DNA of 64,000 nt, from assembly GCA_031308135.1 (NCBI GenBank), contig JAHLJT010000631.1, forward strand, positions 154,397,276-154,461,275, given 5' to 3'. This DNA is from Acheta domesticus. Lineage: Eukaryota > Arthropoda > Insecta > Orthoptera > Gryllidae. Positions 21,791-32,195 of this stretch are shown here, piece by piece. The translations under genes and the position numbers were made by a program. Positions within the stretch are counted from its first letter, which is position 1. Every line of letters begins with the position of its first letter. The notes under the pieces are model-generated. The model had not been told where the DNA came from. It was given only the letters and a program-made list of their open reading frames with translations, and searched no databases.

Positions 21791-22480
21791 AAGTACGAAA
21801 ACATTTTTAAAAATTATCTTCAGCTACTTTACTTGGAAAATGGGATTAACCAGGTGAATTCTATCAGGGAGACAAGCCGTTTTGAGATCAACTAGTGGTG
21901 CTACAGAATGGCACAGACTTTCCCATATTAGTTTTCTACTTCCTTGGGTTTGGGCTAGAAATTCGGAATTGCTACACTGTCGTACCAGCTGCCATCTATC
22001 GTCGCCCAAAGTACATTTTTTGATATTTTCTTAAGTTTTCGAATTCCTGATGGTAGAACGGAAATATCAATTTTAGAATATTAAAGAACAGTAAAACCTC
22101 GATCTAAATGGGAATTTTCTTTGAAAAATTAGGAGCCGTTTTTAAGAAAATGGCGGTTAAGTGCTACTAAAAATGTGAAATTTGAAGCTCTTTTTCACAG
22201 AAAATTTTTGAGTTTCCGAAAAACTCCCTTTGAAGTCATTTGAAACACATTAACTCACAAATACAATAGTGTTTACAAATTGCAGGTAATGTGCATATTA
22301 GAGGTGTGAGAGATCTTTCACAAAAATTACATTTGTGAAACTTTTGAAAAACAAAAAAATACCCCAAAATAAACTTCACGCCATATTTACAATAAACACA
22401 TTCAATTGACCTTTAATAAAAGAGTGCAATTTGCACTATACGTTCGAAAAGCATGAAGAAAAAATTTGGAACCCTTTATA

Positions 22481-23455
22481 TTTTTTTATTTAATAGGTAA
22501 TTATAACACATTGATATAAAATTTCAATTCTTTTAACTATGTGGCTAGGCTGAAGACCTTTAAGGTAAGCCATTACAATACCTACATCCTACCGCATTCT
22601 AACCTTTCGAATTCTGGCATTCACCCCTAATGGTCTCTTCATAGCATCAAAGCCGCGGAAAGGAGACCATAAGGTACGGCTGAGGAAAAAACCCCTGAAG
22701 GGGGGAAAACCTGCCGTCAGAAGACGAGTACATGCTAAACTACTAGTTGTTTTTTTTCTAAACTATTTATTTATTTCCTGGCGTGAGCATCTTCTCCATC
22801 CAAACTTTGGCCTCTTCAGCCCCTGAAATCAAACACCGCCACAGAAGATCGCCCGCACCACCGCCTCTCCGAACAATTTACTACTAATTAACTTAATTAT
22901 CGCTTACTGACTAATTTAATTATTACTAACTTACTACTTAATATTAATGATTAGCATTACTGATTACCTTTCTAGTTAATTTAATTATCTCTTGCTTATT
23001 GAATTAATTATTTCATCTCCAGTCTAGGCTCCGCTCGTACTACTAACCAGTGCTGTTTTCCCATTCTCTGATTACCGTTTCCCTCACAGTTCGAACCTTT
23101 CCTAAAAATGTTCTTAATTCTTTCATGAAGTGAGATCTTTTATCAGCTAATATGTTTTGAGCGAGCGTTATGTTTCTGAATTGGAAGCAATAGTTCCCCA
23201 TTCCCATCCATTTTCCTCTCCAAGATTCTGTAGCGCAGCAATTTAACAGGATGTGGATCCAATCTTCTCTATCACCGCAAAGTTCACAGATTCCATTGTC
23301 ATTCGAATCCTTCATTCTACGTTGCATCCACCCTCCTATCCTAAACCAAGCGTATCCCCCTCTTGCATCCCTTTTAAGTGTGTGTACGTAACTTTCGCAT
23401 CCCCATACAGGACTCGTGTGAATTTGTACCACTAACGAACATTTTTCTGCCGATG
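22481..23455 (-). mobile_element. 5'-truncated non-LTR LINE inserted in H5
   Basis: A perfect 9-bp duplication CCCTTTATA (22472-22480 and 23456-23464) brackets the insert. On the - strand it runs from a coding fragment through a low-complexity AT-rich 3'UTR to an A-rich end (ATTAAATAAAAAAATA). This is a textbook 5'-truncated LINE insertion, and it dates after H5. Confidence 0.85.
23043..23432 (-). pseudogene. LINE ORF2 C-terminal fragment with CCHC knuckle
   Basis: A 129-codon fragment contains GGYAWFRIGGWMQRRM then CELCGDREDWIHILLNC, the C-x2-C-x(n)-H-x4-C knuckle found after the reverse transcriptase in many insect LINEs, followed by ESWRGKW. There is no RT domain because of 5' truncation. 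The clade cannot be told from this piece. Confidence 0.75.
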
Positions 23456-24533
23456 CCCTTTATAAGAAAGATGGAGCCCTTTATAAGAAAATGGTGTTTG
23501 AGCGTTTCTGAAAATGCCGAATTTTGAGCTAGTTTTCATAGAAAACGGTTCAGTATTCGAGAAACTTTGTATGACATTATTTAAAACACATTTACTCATA
23601 AATGTAATAATATAAACAAATCGCCGCCAATGTAAATATTACATACGTGAGAGACAAGTTAAACAAATATTTTTGTAAATTTTGCAAATTAAAAAAGAAT
23701 AGAGCAATATGGCGTTTATGTAATATCATAGACCACATTATGCACTATCCCTACCAAAAGTTCAAAGAAAAAATTTGGAGCAATTTTTGAGAAAATCTGT
23801 TTTTTATAATTTTTTCAGATTGTACATGTTGCAAGCAATATTGCGCGAAAAATACTAAAATTTTCAAAAAAGTGTACATGATCGTAATGAAAGAACTCGC
23901 TTTGGAGAACAAATTTTATTTGAAGGAAATATCTCTATCTGCAATTTTGTAGTTGTAGGAAGAGGCCGAAAAAGTTGAAAATTTTAGAATTTTCGAAAAT
24001 TCAGACTTAACCGTGAAATTATGACCGATTCCACCTTAATATGTGTGTTTTACTCTATTCTTACAAGAAATTTAAAGAAAAAATTTGGAGCCGTTTTTGA
24101 GAAAATTTCGAAAATGTTCGGGGGGTTTCATGTAAAGTACCGCTAAGTTTGATAGATTCCATTTCAAAATCTCAAAGCATTGACTCGAGTCAGATCGACA
24201 GGGGCTTCTTCATTTTGAAAAAAACACCAACAAAAAACATACTGGTTTAGGCGTTTAGTAGTGTTCACAGACGGACGGACAGACAGACAAACGTTTTGCT
24301 TTCAATTGGTTTTTCGGTATCAAGGACCCACAAAAGAGGGATTCTGGCTACACCACGTGTTAAGGGATTTTTTTCTTAATTTAGCAACTACATTTATTTC
24401 CTTTTCGTTATCAGGGCTCTGCAATGAATTTTTTTCTTCCGAAAATCCGCCGTTTTTTCGCGGAGCATTAAATAACTTTCCCTATACTACGTAAACAATT
24501 CCGTATATACGTACGTATACGGGAAAGTAAAAA

Positions 24534-24891
24534 TCGAGCCGTAGGATAAAAGAGCTCGTGCGTAATCTCTGCTCATTCTTTCAATAGTGGAATGATCACG
24601 GAAGATCTTAGAAGTAACAGATATCTAAAATAATATGTGAGGAGATGGAATTAATTGTGTGAATATCACTAATATTCCATTTTCTTTTTGAAATCGGTTC
24701 CAAACGGTAATCGATATTTTGTGTAATACTTCAAACAATTTTTTGATCATATTTGAAGGAAGAGGGGAGTATGTGAACAAGATAGTGTTATACTACTATT
24801 CAAATTATCTATCTATACTACTATCAAAATGAAACAAGAGCTAATTGCTATTAAATATGATATGAGACCGTTTACCTCTGTTACAGCATCA
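24534..24891. other. Unassigned AT-rich sequence
   Basis: No gene or element recognised. Confidence 0.4.
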
Positions 24892-25470
24892 CTAGTTTCA
24901 TTTATGGGGAAAAAATATATTGAGGTGGAAAATGACGAAAGCATGACTGCCTGGCTTGCCAGCCTCACGCGTGGCAGCCGCGCGCAGGCAACCAAGACTG
25001 GCCTGCCCAGAGACTCCCTGTCGGTGGCCAGCAGGAAGCGCGTGGGCGCACGGGCGGATGGCGCGACGGCGCGGCGTGGAAGGGGGAGGGGTGTGAGGTG
25101 TTTTTCCAAATTTGACTTTACGACGCTCCTATTCATCCGATTTGCATGATTGACACGGCGTTGGATTCTGGAAGCTTGTCGCCATCGCGCTATAAGCCCA
25201 CATTTTTGAAATTGTTCCCGGAAGTACGAGAAAAAATTTCAAAATCGAGTTTCTGCAAGTTTTTTTGGAAAAAGGGCTTCGTAGCGTAAATTCTATTACA
25301 AAAAGGAGTCAAATGCCGTTTACAGATCGAAATCGGACTATTTGTTCAGACGTTATCGGTAAAGTAATTTCCTGCTGATGGTGCTGCGATCTATTGAATT
25401 TTCCTACAAGTTTTTTTCGGTACATTTAGCCTTAAGAATATGCCGTCTTTAGGCACAAGTCCATTTGCCG
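24892..25470 (-). repeat. GC-core repeat, copy 2 (inverted relative to copy 1)
   Basis: It carries the same flanks as 20098-20587 read on the other strand (TTGGATTCTGGAAGCTTGTC, AAAAGGGCTTCGTAGCGT, GGTACATTTAGCCTTAAG). Its core at 24945-25090 is a different and longer GC-rich sequence than that of copy 1. The 106-codon frame at 24829-25149 spans flank and core and is not credible. Confidence 0.75.
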
Positions 25471-25553
25471 CCCCCTTTATTGTTCACAGTTGCATAATAC
25501 ATTTGTTTTATATTTACATTTATTTGCAAACGGTAGAGTTTATTGTTTCCATC

Positions 25554-27151
25554 TTTTTACTTTCCCGTATACGTAAGTATACACGGAGTGATATACGTAG
25601 TATAGGGAAAGTTATGTAATGCTGCGCGAAAAAATGGCCAATTTTCGGCGGAAAAAAATTAATTGCCGGGCCGTGAAAACGAATAAGTGGATAAAACCAG
25701 TTGCTAAATTAAGAAAAAAAATCCTCTATCTTGTGGTGTGGTCTAAATCCATGATTTGTTGCTTTTTTATACTTAAAAATCGATTGACGGCATTCCGTCC
25801 GTCTGTCCGTCTGTAGTCAACGCTAGCGCCTAAACCGTTCGGTCGATTTTCTTCAAAATTGATATTCCCCAGTCGATCTGATTCTAGTCGAAGCTTTGTG
25901 ATTTTGAAAAAGATTCTTTAAAATTTGGGGGTACTTTACATGAAGCCCCCCGGGGATTTTCAACATTTTCTCAAAAACGGCTCCAAATTTTTTCTTTAAA
26001 TTTCTTGTATGAATAGAGGAAAATACACTTTTTAACATGGCATAGGTCCGATTTTCACGTACAGCTCTGAATTTTCAAAAATTGTGAAAGTTCGAATTTT
26101 TTTCGGCGTCTTTCTCCAACTACAAAATTGAAGATAGGGATTTTTTCTTCATATAAAATTTGTTCTACATATTGAGTTCTTTCATAAAGGTCATGTAAAT
26201 GTTTTTCACAATTTTGGTAGTTTTCGTGCAATATTGCGTGCAATATGTGCAATTTTAAAAAATTACAAAAAGAAGATTTTCTCAAAAACGGCTCCAAATT
26301 TTTTCTTTAAACTTTTGGTAGGGATAGTGGTAAATGTACTCTATCAATGACATAAAAGCCATTTTGGTCTATCGGTTGGTTTTTTCAAAAATTACAAAAA
26401 TGTAAACTTTTTTACTTGTCTCTCACGTCGTTACTATTTACATTATTGGCGATTTTTTTACATTATTATATTTACGAGTATATATGCTTTAAATAATGTC
26501 AAGTAAAGTTTCTCGAAAACACTACCGTTTTCTGTGAAAAGTAGCTCAAATTTCGGCATTTTCAGAAATGCTCAAACGCCATTTTCTCGTATATGGCTGC
26601 AATTTTTTTCTTGAAACTTTTGTAACGGATAGTGCTAATTACACTCTTTAGTATAGCGTAAAGTTTATTTTGAATTCTTTTTTTGTTTTTTCAAAAATTA
26701 TATAAATGTAAATTTTTTGAAAGATCTCTCACATCTTTAATATGCACATTATCCGCAATTTGTAAAGATGATTATATTTGTGAGTGTAAGTGCTTCAAAT
26801 AACATCAAATAAAGTATTTTGAAAACTCAAAAAATTTCTGTGAAAACGAGCTTCAAATTTCGCTTTTTAGTAGTGCTAAAACGCCATTTTCTCTTAAACG
26901 GCACATAATTTTTAAAAGAAAATTGCCATTTATGACTAGGGTTTATTGTTCTTTAATATTCTAAAATTAATATTTTCGTTCTACCAATAGGAAACCGAAA
27001 AATTAAGAAAATGACAAAAAAATGTACTTTTGGCGATGATAGATGGTAGCTGGCAAGAAAGAGTATGTCGCAATTCCGAATAGCTAGCGAAGACCCAGGA
27101 AAATAGAAAACTAATACGGGAAAGTCTGTGCCATTCTGTAGCACCACTAGT
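25554..27151 (+). mobile_element. HX copy H6, full length (1.6 kb)
   Basis: The 5' side is TTTTTACTTTCCCGTATACG with the palindrome GTATACGTAAGTATAC. The 3' side is ATACGGGAAAGT, the hairpin GTGCCATTCTGTAGCAC, then CACTAG followed by host TT. The interior has four ~305-bp units. It is nearly identical to H8 in inverse orientation. Confidence 0.8.
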
Positions 27152-28053
27152 TTAAACATTAAAGTAGAATAGCTTTCATTTAGTTAAGATAACATTACAA
27201 TTTTAATGGTTTACACAAATTATATAACAGTTCTAATTGTTTTTTTACTAACGTCTTTCAAGATTCGTTGAAACAATAAAATGGTCAGGGCTGTCCAACT
27301 TAGCATTACATAATTTTCCTTAGACTACGTATTTTTCGCCGTACATACGTACTATACGGGAAAGTAAAAATGTAGGCCCTCTTTGGACAGCGATAGATAG
27401 CAGGTGGCAGGAATTTGTGGCAAGTTTAAATGGCTAGCCGAGACCAAAAGAAATAGAAAATACGGGAAAGTCTGTGCCATTCGGTAGCACCACTAGTTTT
27501 ATTTAACGTCAAAAACAGGAAAACGTAGTGCGACGTACTACGGGGAGAAATGTATTCTGTGAACAATTTCTTACATTCGCTTTCGACACAATATTCCTAC
27601 CGTAACTCATACACATGTTTAATTTTGAATACAGATGGAAACGAAACGTTTTATTCTTCGATTCATAATGAGATTTTGGGGAAATTTTCTTAGGAACGAA
27701 AACGTGTGGAGTATTTAACATTAAATGTTCAGATAAAGAGTAACGTGTAATACGTTCTTCATTTGAAAAAAAATGAAACATTAAAGAATGAACTTAGAAT
27801 ATCTTGGAGACACGGCGAAAAATAATTTTGTGACATACTAGTTCATTGCTGTATTTTTGTGGACATTAAGCAAAAAAGTAACGATATTGTCAGTACCCTT
27901 GCAGGTCTTTCTGATTCTTTATGCCGGCATGTTCCTTTTGAATAGGTCTACTGTATACCCGCTCAAATCACGACACAACAACAAATGTTTTATTACGCGG
28001 TATAATTTATTACACAACCATTACTAAGGGTCAGAAAGTATGTGCTGTTAGCC

Positions 28054-28057
<4 letters not shown>
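27152..28057. other. Spacer between inverted HX copies
   Basis: No gene is supported. At 27303-27369 the palindromic HX module is read on one strand, and at 27380-27500 a CTAG-end fragment on the other (…GCACCACTAG then TT), another head-to-head HX junction. The rest is unassigned. A 90-codon frame at 27509-27781 matches nothing and lacks context. Confidence 0.5.

Positions 28058-28138
<81 letters not shown>
28058..28138. repeat. (TA)n microsatellite
   Basis: About 80 bp of TA repeats with one interruption (AGTATTA). Confidence 0.95.
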
Positions 28139-28143
<5 letters not shown>

Positions 28144-28188
28144 ACAACGGGTAACATTTCCATGGGTCAAGCATTGCCACAACTTCAA

Positions 28189-29799
28189 ACTAGTGGTGCT
28201 ACAGAATGGCACAGACTTTCCCGTATTAGTTTTTCCTTGGGTCTTCGCTAGCTATTCGGAATTGCGACATACTCTTTCTTGCCAGCTACTATCTATCACC
28301 GCCAAAAATACATTTTTTTGTCATTTTCTTAATTTTTCGGTTTCCTATTGGTAGAACGAAAATATTAATTTTAGAATATTAAAGAACAATAAACCCTAGT
28401 CATAAATGGCAATTTTCTTTTAAAAATTATGTGCCGTTTAAGAGAAAATGGCGTTTTAGCACTACTAAAAAGCGAAATTTGAAGCTCGTTTTCACAGAAA
28501 TTTTTTGAGTTTTCAAAATACTTTATTTGATGTTATTTGAAGCACTTACACTCACAAATATAATCATCTTTACAAATTGCGGATAATGTGCATATTAAAG
28601 ATGTGAGAGATCTTTCAAAAAATTTACATTTATATAATTTTTGAAAAAACAAAAAAAGAATTCAAAATAAACTTTACGCTATACTAAAGAGTGTAATTAG
28701 CACTATCCGTTACAAAAGTTTCAAGAAAAAAATTGCAGCCATATACGAGAAAATGGCGTTTGAGCATTTCTGAAAATGCCGAAATTTGAGCTACTTTTCA
28801 CAGAAAACGGTAGTGTTTTCGAGAAACTTTACTTGACATTATTTAAAGCATATATACTCGTAAATATAATAATGTAAAAAAATCGCCGATAGTGTAAATA
28901 GTAACGACGTGAGAGACAAGTAAAAAAGTTTACATTTTTGTAATTTTTGAAAAAACCAACCGATAGACCAAAATGGCTTTTATGTCATTGATAGAGTACA
29001 TTTACCACTATCCCTACCAAAAGTTTAAAGAAAAAATTTGGAGCCGTTTTTGAGAAAATCTTCTTTTTGTAATTTTTTAAAATTGCACATATTGCACGAA
29101 ATATTGCACGAAAACTACCAAAATTTTATAAAAAACATTTACATGACCTTTATTAAAGCACTCAATGCGCAGAACAAATTTTATTTGAAGAAAAAATCTC
29201 TATCTTCAATTTTGTAGTTGGAGAAAGACGCCGAAAAAAATTCAAACTTTCACAATTTTCGGAAATTCAGAGCTGTGCGTGAAAATCGGACTTATGCCAT
29301 GTTAAAAAGTGTATTTTCCTCTATTCATACAAGAAATTTAAAGAAAAAATTTGGAGCCGTTTTTGAGAAAATGTTGAAAATCCTCGGGGGGCTTCATGTA
29401 AAGTACCCCCAAATTTTGAAGAATCTTTTTCAAAATCTCAAAACTTCGACTAGAATCAGATCGACCGGGGAATATCCATTTTGGAAGAAATCGTACGTAT
29501 GGTTTAGGCGCTAGCTGTGTCACAGACGGACGGACGGACGGACGGACAGACAGACGTTTTCCTTTCAATTGGGTTTTAGGTATCAAGGACCTAGAAAACA
29601 GGGTTTCTGGCTACACCACGTGTTAGGGGATTTTTTCCTTAATTTAGCAACTGGTTTTATCCACTTATTCGTTTTCACGGCCCGGCAATTAATTTTTTTC
29701 CGCCGAAAATTGGCCATTTTTTTCGCGCAGCATTACATAACTTTCCCTATACTACGTATATCACTCCGTGTATACGTACGTATACGGGAAAGTAAAAAT
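28189..29799 (-). mobile_element. HX copy H8, full length (1.6 kb), best reference copy
   Basis: Complete from ACTAGTGGTGCTACAGAATG to ACGGGAAAGTAAAAA. Unit cores begin at 28431, 28735, 29040 and 29353, spaced 304, 305 and 313 bp. A (GGAC)n/(AGAC)n tract lies at 29524-29553, and a 50-bp hairpin-capable terminal palindrome at about 29740-29793. There is no obvious target-site duplication; both flanking bases are T in the CTAG orientation. Confidence 0.8.
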
Positions 29800-29924
29800 T
29801 TAAGTAGCACAGTCTGTGTCATAAATTTGTTTGCTGGCTGAGTTCCCATACTTAGCTACCTCTCTTAGAACATTATATACAATCGTTTGTTGCATTGGGT
29901 TGGAGTTGTAACCTAACATATCCG

Positions 29925-29927
<3 letters not shown>

Positions 29928-29980
<53 letters not shown>
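29928..29980. repeat. (TA)n microsatellite
   Basis: About 26 TA units. Confidence 0.95.
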
Positions 29981-29988
<8 letters not shown>

Positions 29989-30913
29989 AATATATTGTGT
30001 ATTGCGATGCAGCCAAATCTCGTCATCGAAACTTCGTTAATTTTGGATTAATTGAGTTGAAATAAAGACCAAAGAAATACGTCATGTCCTAAGCATGCTA
30101 TGTCTGACTTCATAATTATTCATTATAAACAAGATAAAATGTATTAATAGAATATACTACTTTCAGGCTAACATTGCCATACTGACCATCTTGCACCCTA
30201 CATTTATATCCTTTGAGAAGAAATTCTTAAATTGAAACAATTGACATTTGTGAGTCTATATATATCATTCCTAAAGCATTTGACTTTTAAATTGTAAGCA
30301 TTGGTTAATTATATTTGATACAAAATTACTTTTTTGTTGTCGCCATACTTGCACTGCAACATTGCCATGTAGACAAATAAAGAATCCAGTATCTAAGGTT
30401 TACAAACCTATGATGAAGTTAAAATACACTAAGCAATGGAAAAAGTAAATAGTAGAAAATTAAGTAGGAAGGACTACTGAACTTTATGGAATTACCAGGT
30501 CTACTTTTTTTCCCTAGCGCCTTTTTTAACAATGGTAAACAGTTAATAAAACGTATTTTAGACTAAGTTCTCAAAGCAGTATTTATCCCTGTTTAGAATA
30601 TTTCAACTGTCAAAAACCAAAGACTGATAATGCTCTGATGCATATTTGCACACATTGAAACTTTCCCAGAGACTTGGCACTAAACAGACGTGGCAATGTT
30701 TGATCCCTGTGAGGTAACATTGCCACTTTGCTTGCTTTCAAAAAAGTAATAAAATCTTTGAAATTATGGGAGCTGTGACTTCAATATTTTGAAGAAACAT
30801 TGTACTTTTGTGAAGGATTAAAGTGTCAAAATAATGATTGTGAGCATTGATGCAACAAAGTAGAACTTTCAAAGAAACAAAGATGTCGCAATGTTACCCC
30901 GTTACCATATATA

Positions 30914-32166
30914 CAGGTTGAGTCACGTAACTTTAGCACCTCCTGTAACTTTTGAACGGTTGAAGATATTGCAATGCAGTTTTCACGGAAGTGAATGAGG
31001 GAATGGGGCTAATTGATATGTATATTGATTTCTCTTTTATCACTTGTACTTTACGAGATATTTGAGGTAACTTTGTTTTTTCAAATGGGACTATACATAT
31101 TTTTTCAGTCTATCATGACGAGCGTAAAAAGACAAATCCAAAGATATAAATATTGTCATATGTTAGATAAGCATTTTTTGAGTAATTGTGATTTTTTTGC
31201 GACTAGTGTTTAACGGATATTTTTATTGTGACTGTCAGCCCCACAAGGTCACGCAGCGCTCCCCCAGCAAATGCAGGGTCGGGAAAGGGAAGGGATTTTA
31301 GTACTTGAGGATACGAAAAATATTCACAAAACTGTTGCATTTTTTCCTGAACTCTCCTTTCCATCCTGATCCATTTTCAGATATTTTGTGTTTCTTCGAT
31401 ATTGAAAATACGGATTTGTCTTATGTAGTATTTATTGAAATAAGATTATTTCTATCCCTAAGTTATTTTTATATTCTTATTAACATTGAAATTATTTGCT
31501 CAAAATACGCAATATTTTTTGTACAGTTTTAATTATTTATTCTTATTGTGCTTTGTTTCAAGATCCCATTAATACGTATCTTATGAAACCCCATTAAATG
31601 GAGTTGAAGTTATTAACAATTTCATTACGATACAAACTTATGACAAATCCTTATTTTCCATTCTTTAATTCCTTCAATCTAAGAAAGTCGAAAATTTGAA
31701 AATGCGGAAGGATGGAAAGCACAGTTCAGGAAAAAACTGCAATGGTTTTGTGAATATTTGGAATATGTTTCGTATCTTCAAATCTCCCTTCCCTTGCCCG
31801 GGCGCGCGTTGCTGGTGGAGCGCTGCGTGACCTTGTGTGGTGGACTATTCAAAATGTCCGTTAAACCCCGCAAAAGTCGCAAAAATCAAAATTAATCAAA
31901 AAAATGCTTATCTAACATATGACAATATTACATTATTGGATTCGTCTTTTTACGCTCGTCATGGTGAACTGAAAAAATATGTATAGCTCCATTTGAAAAA
32001 ACAAAGTTACCTAAAAACTCTCGTAAAATACAAGTGATAAAATAGAAATTAATGCACGTATCTATTAGCCCCTTCTCCTCATGCACTTCCGTGAAAACTG
32101 CAAAATTGCAATAACTTCAACCGTTCAAAAGTTACAGGAGGTGCTAAAGTTACGTGACTCACCCTG
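30914..32166. mobile_element. Giant foldback element, arms about 480 bp
   Basis: The left end CAGGTTGAGTCACGTAAC and the right end (reverse complement) CAGGGTGAGTCACGTAAC continue as near-perfect inverted repeats for about 480 bp (30914-31390 against about 31690-32166). Shared phrases include TTTAGCACCTCCTGTAAC, GACGAGCGTAAAAAGAC, CATATGTTAGATAAGC, GGTCACGCAGCGCTCC and GGGAAAGGGAAGGGA. The spacer is about 300 bp. The insert sits in TA-rich sequence, consistent with TA targeting. It has no coding capacity. Confidence 0.85.
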
Positions 32167-32195
32167 TGTATATATATATATGTATATATATATAG

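Larger units (their letters stand above)
21891..24533 (-). mobile_element. HX copy H5, near full length, split by a LINE
   Basis: It starts at ACTAGTGGTGCTACAGAATG and ends at ACGGGAAAGTAAAAA. Removing the LINE insertion (22481-23455) leaves about 1.67 kb, matching H6 and H8. The (GGAC/AGAC)n stretch and the GTATACGTACGTATAC palindrome near the end are both present. Confidence 0.7.
28139..30909. mobile_element. Candidate TA-target element with GGTAAC ends, split by H8
   Basis: The left end, after (TA)n, is AGGTAACAACGGGTAACATT. The right end, before TATATA, reads in reverse complement TGGTAACGGGGTAACATTG. Inside, AACATTGCCA recurs at about 30172, 30357 and 30712. Inverted ends inside TA repeats suggest a Tc1/mariner-like non-autonomous element of about 1.1 kb, enlarged by insertion of H8 and a second (TA)n tract (29928-29980). 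No transposase is seen. Confidence 0.45.

Noticed and set aside
25568..27151. Terminal inverted repeat transposon interpretation of HX
   Set aside because: The 12-bp inverted repeats are subterminal, and flanks show T-T with no duplication, which fits Helentron-type elements better. Not excluded with certainty.
28042..28251. 69-codon frame rich in Ile-Tyr
   Set aside because: Translation of a (TA)n microsatellite.
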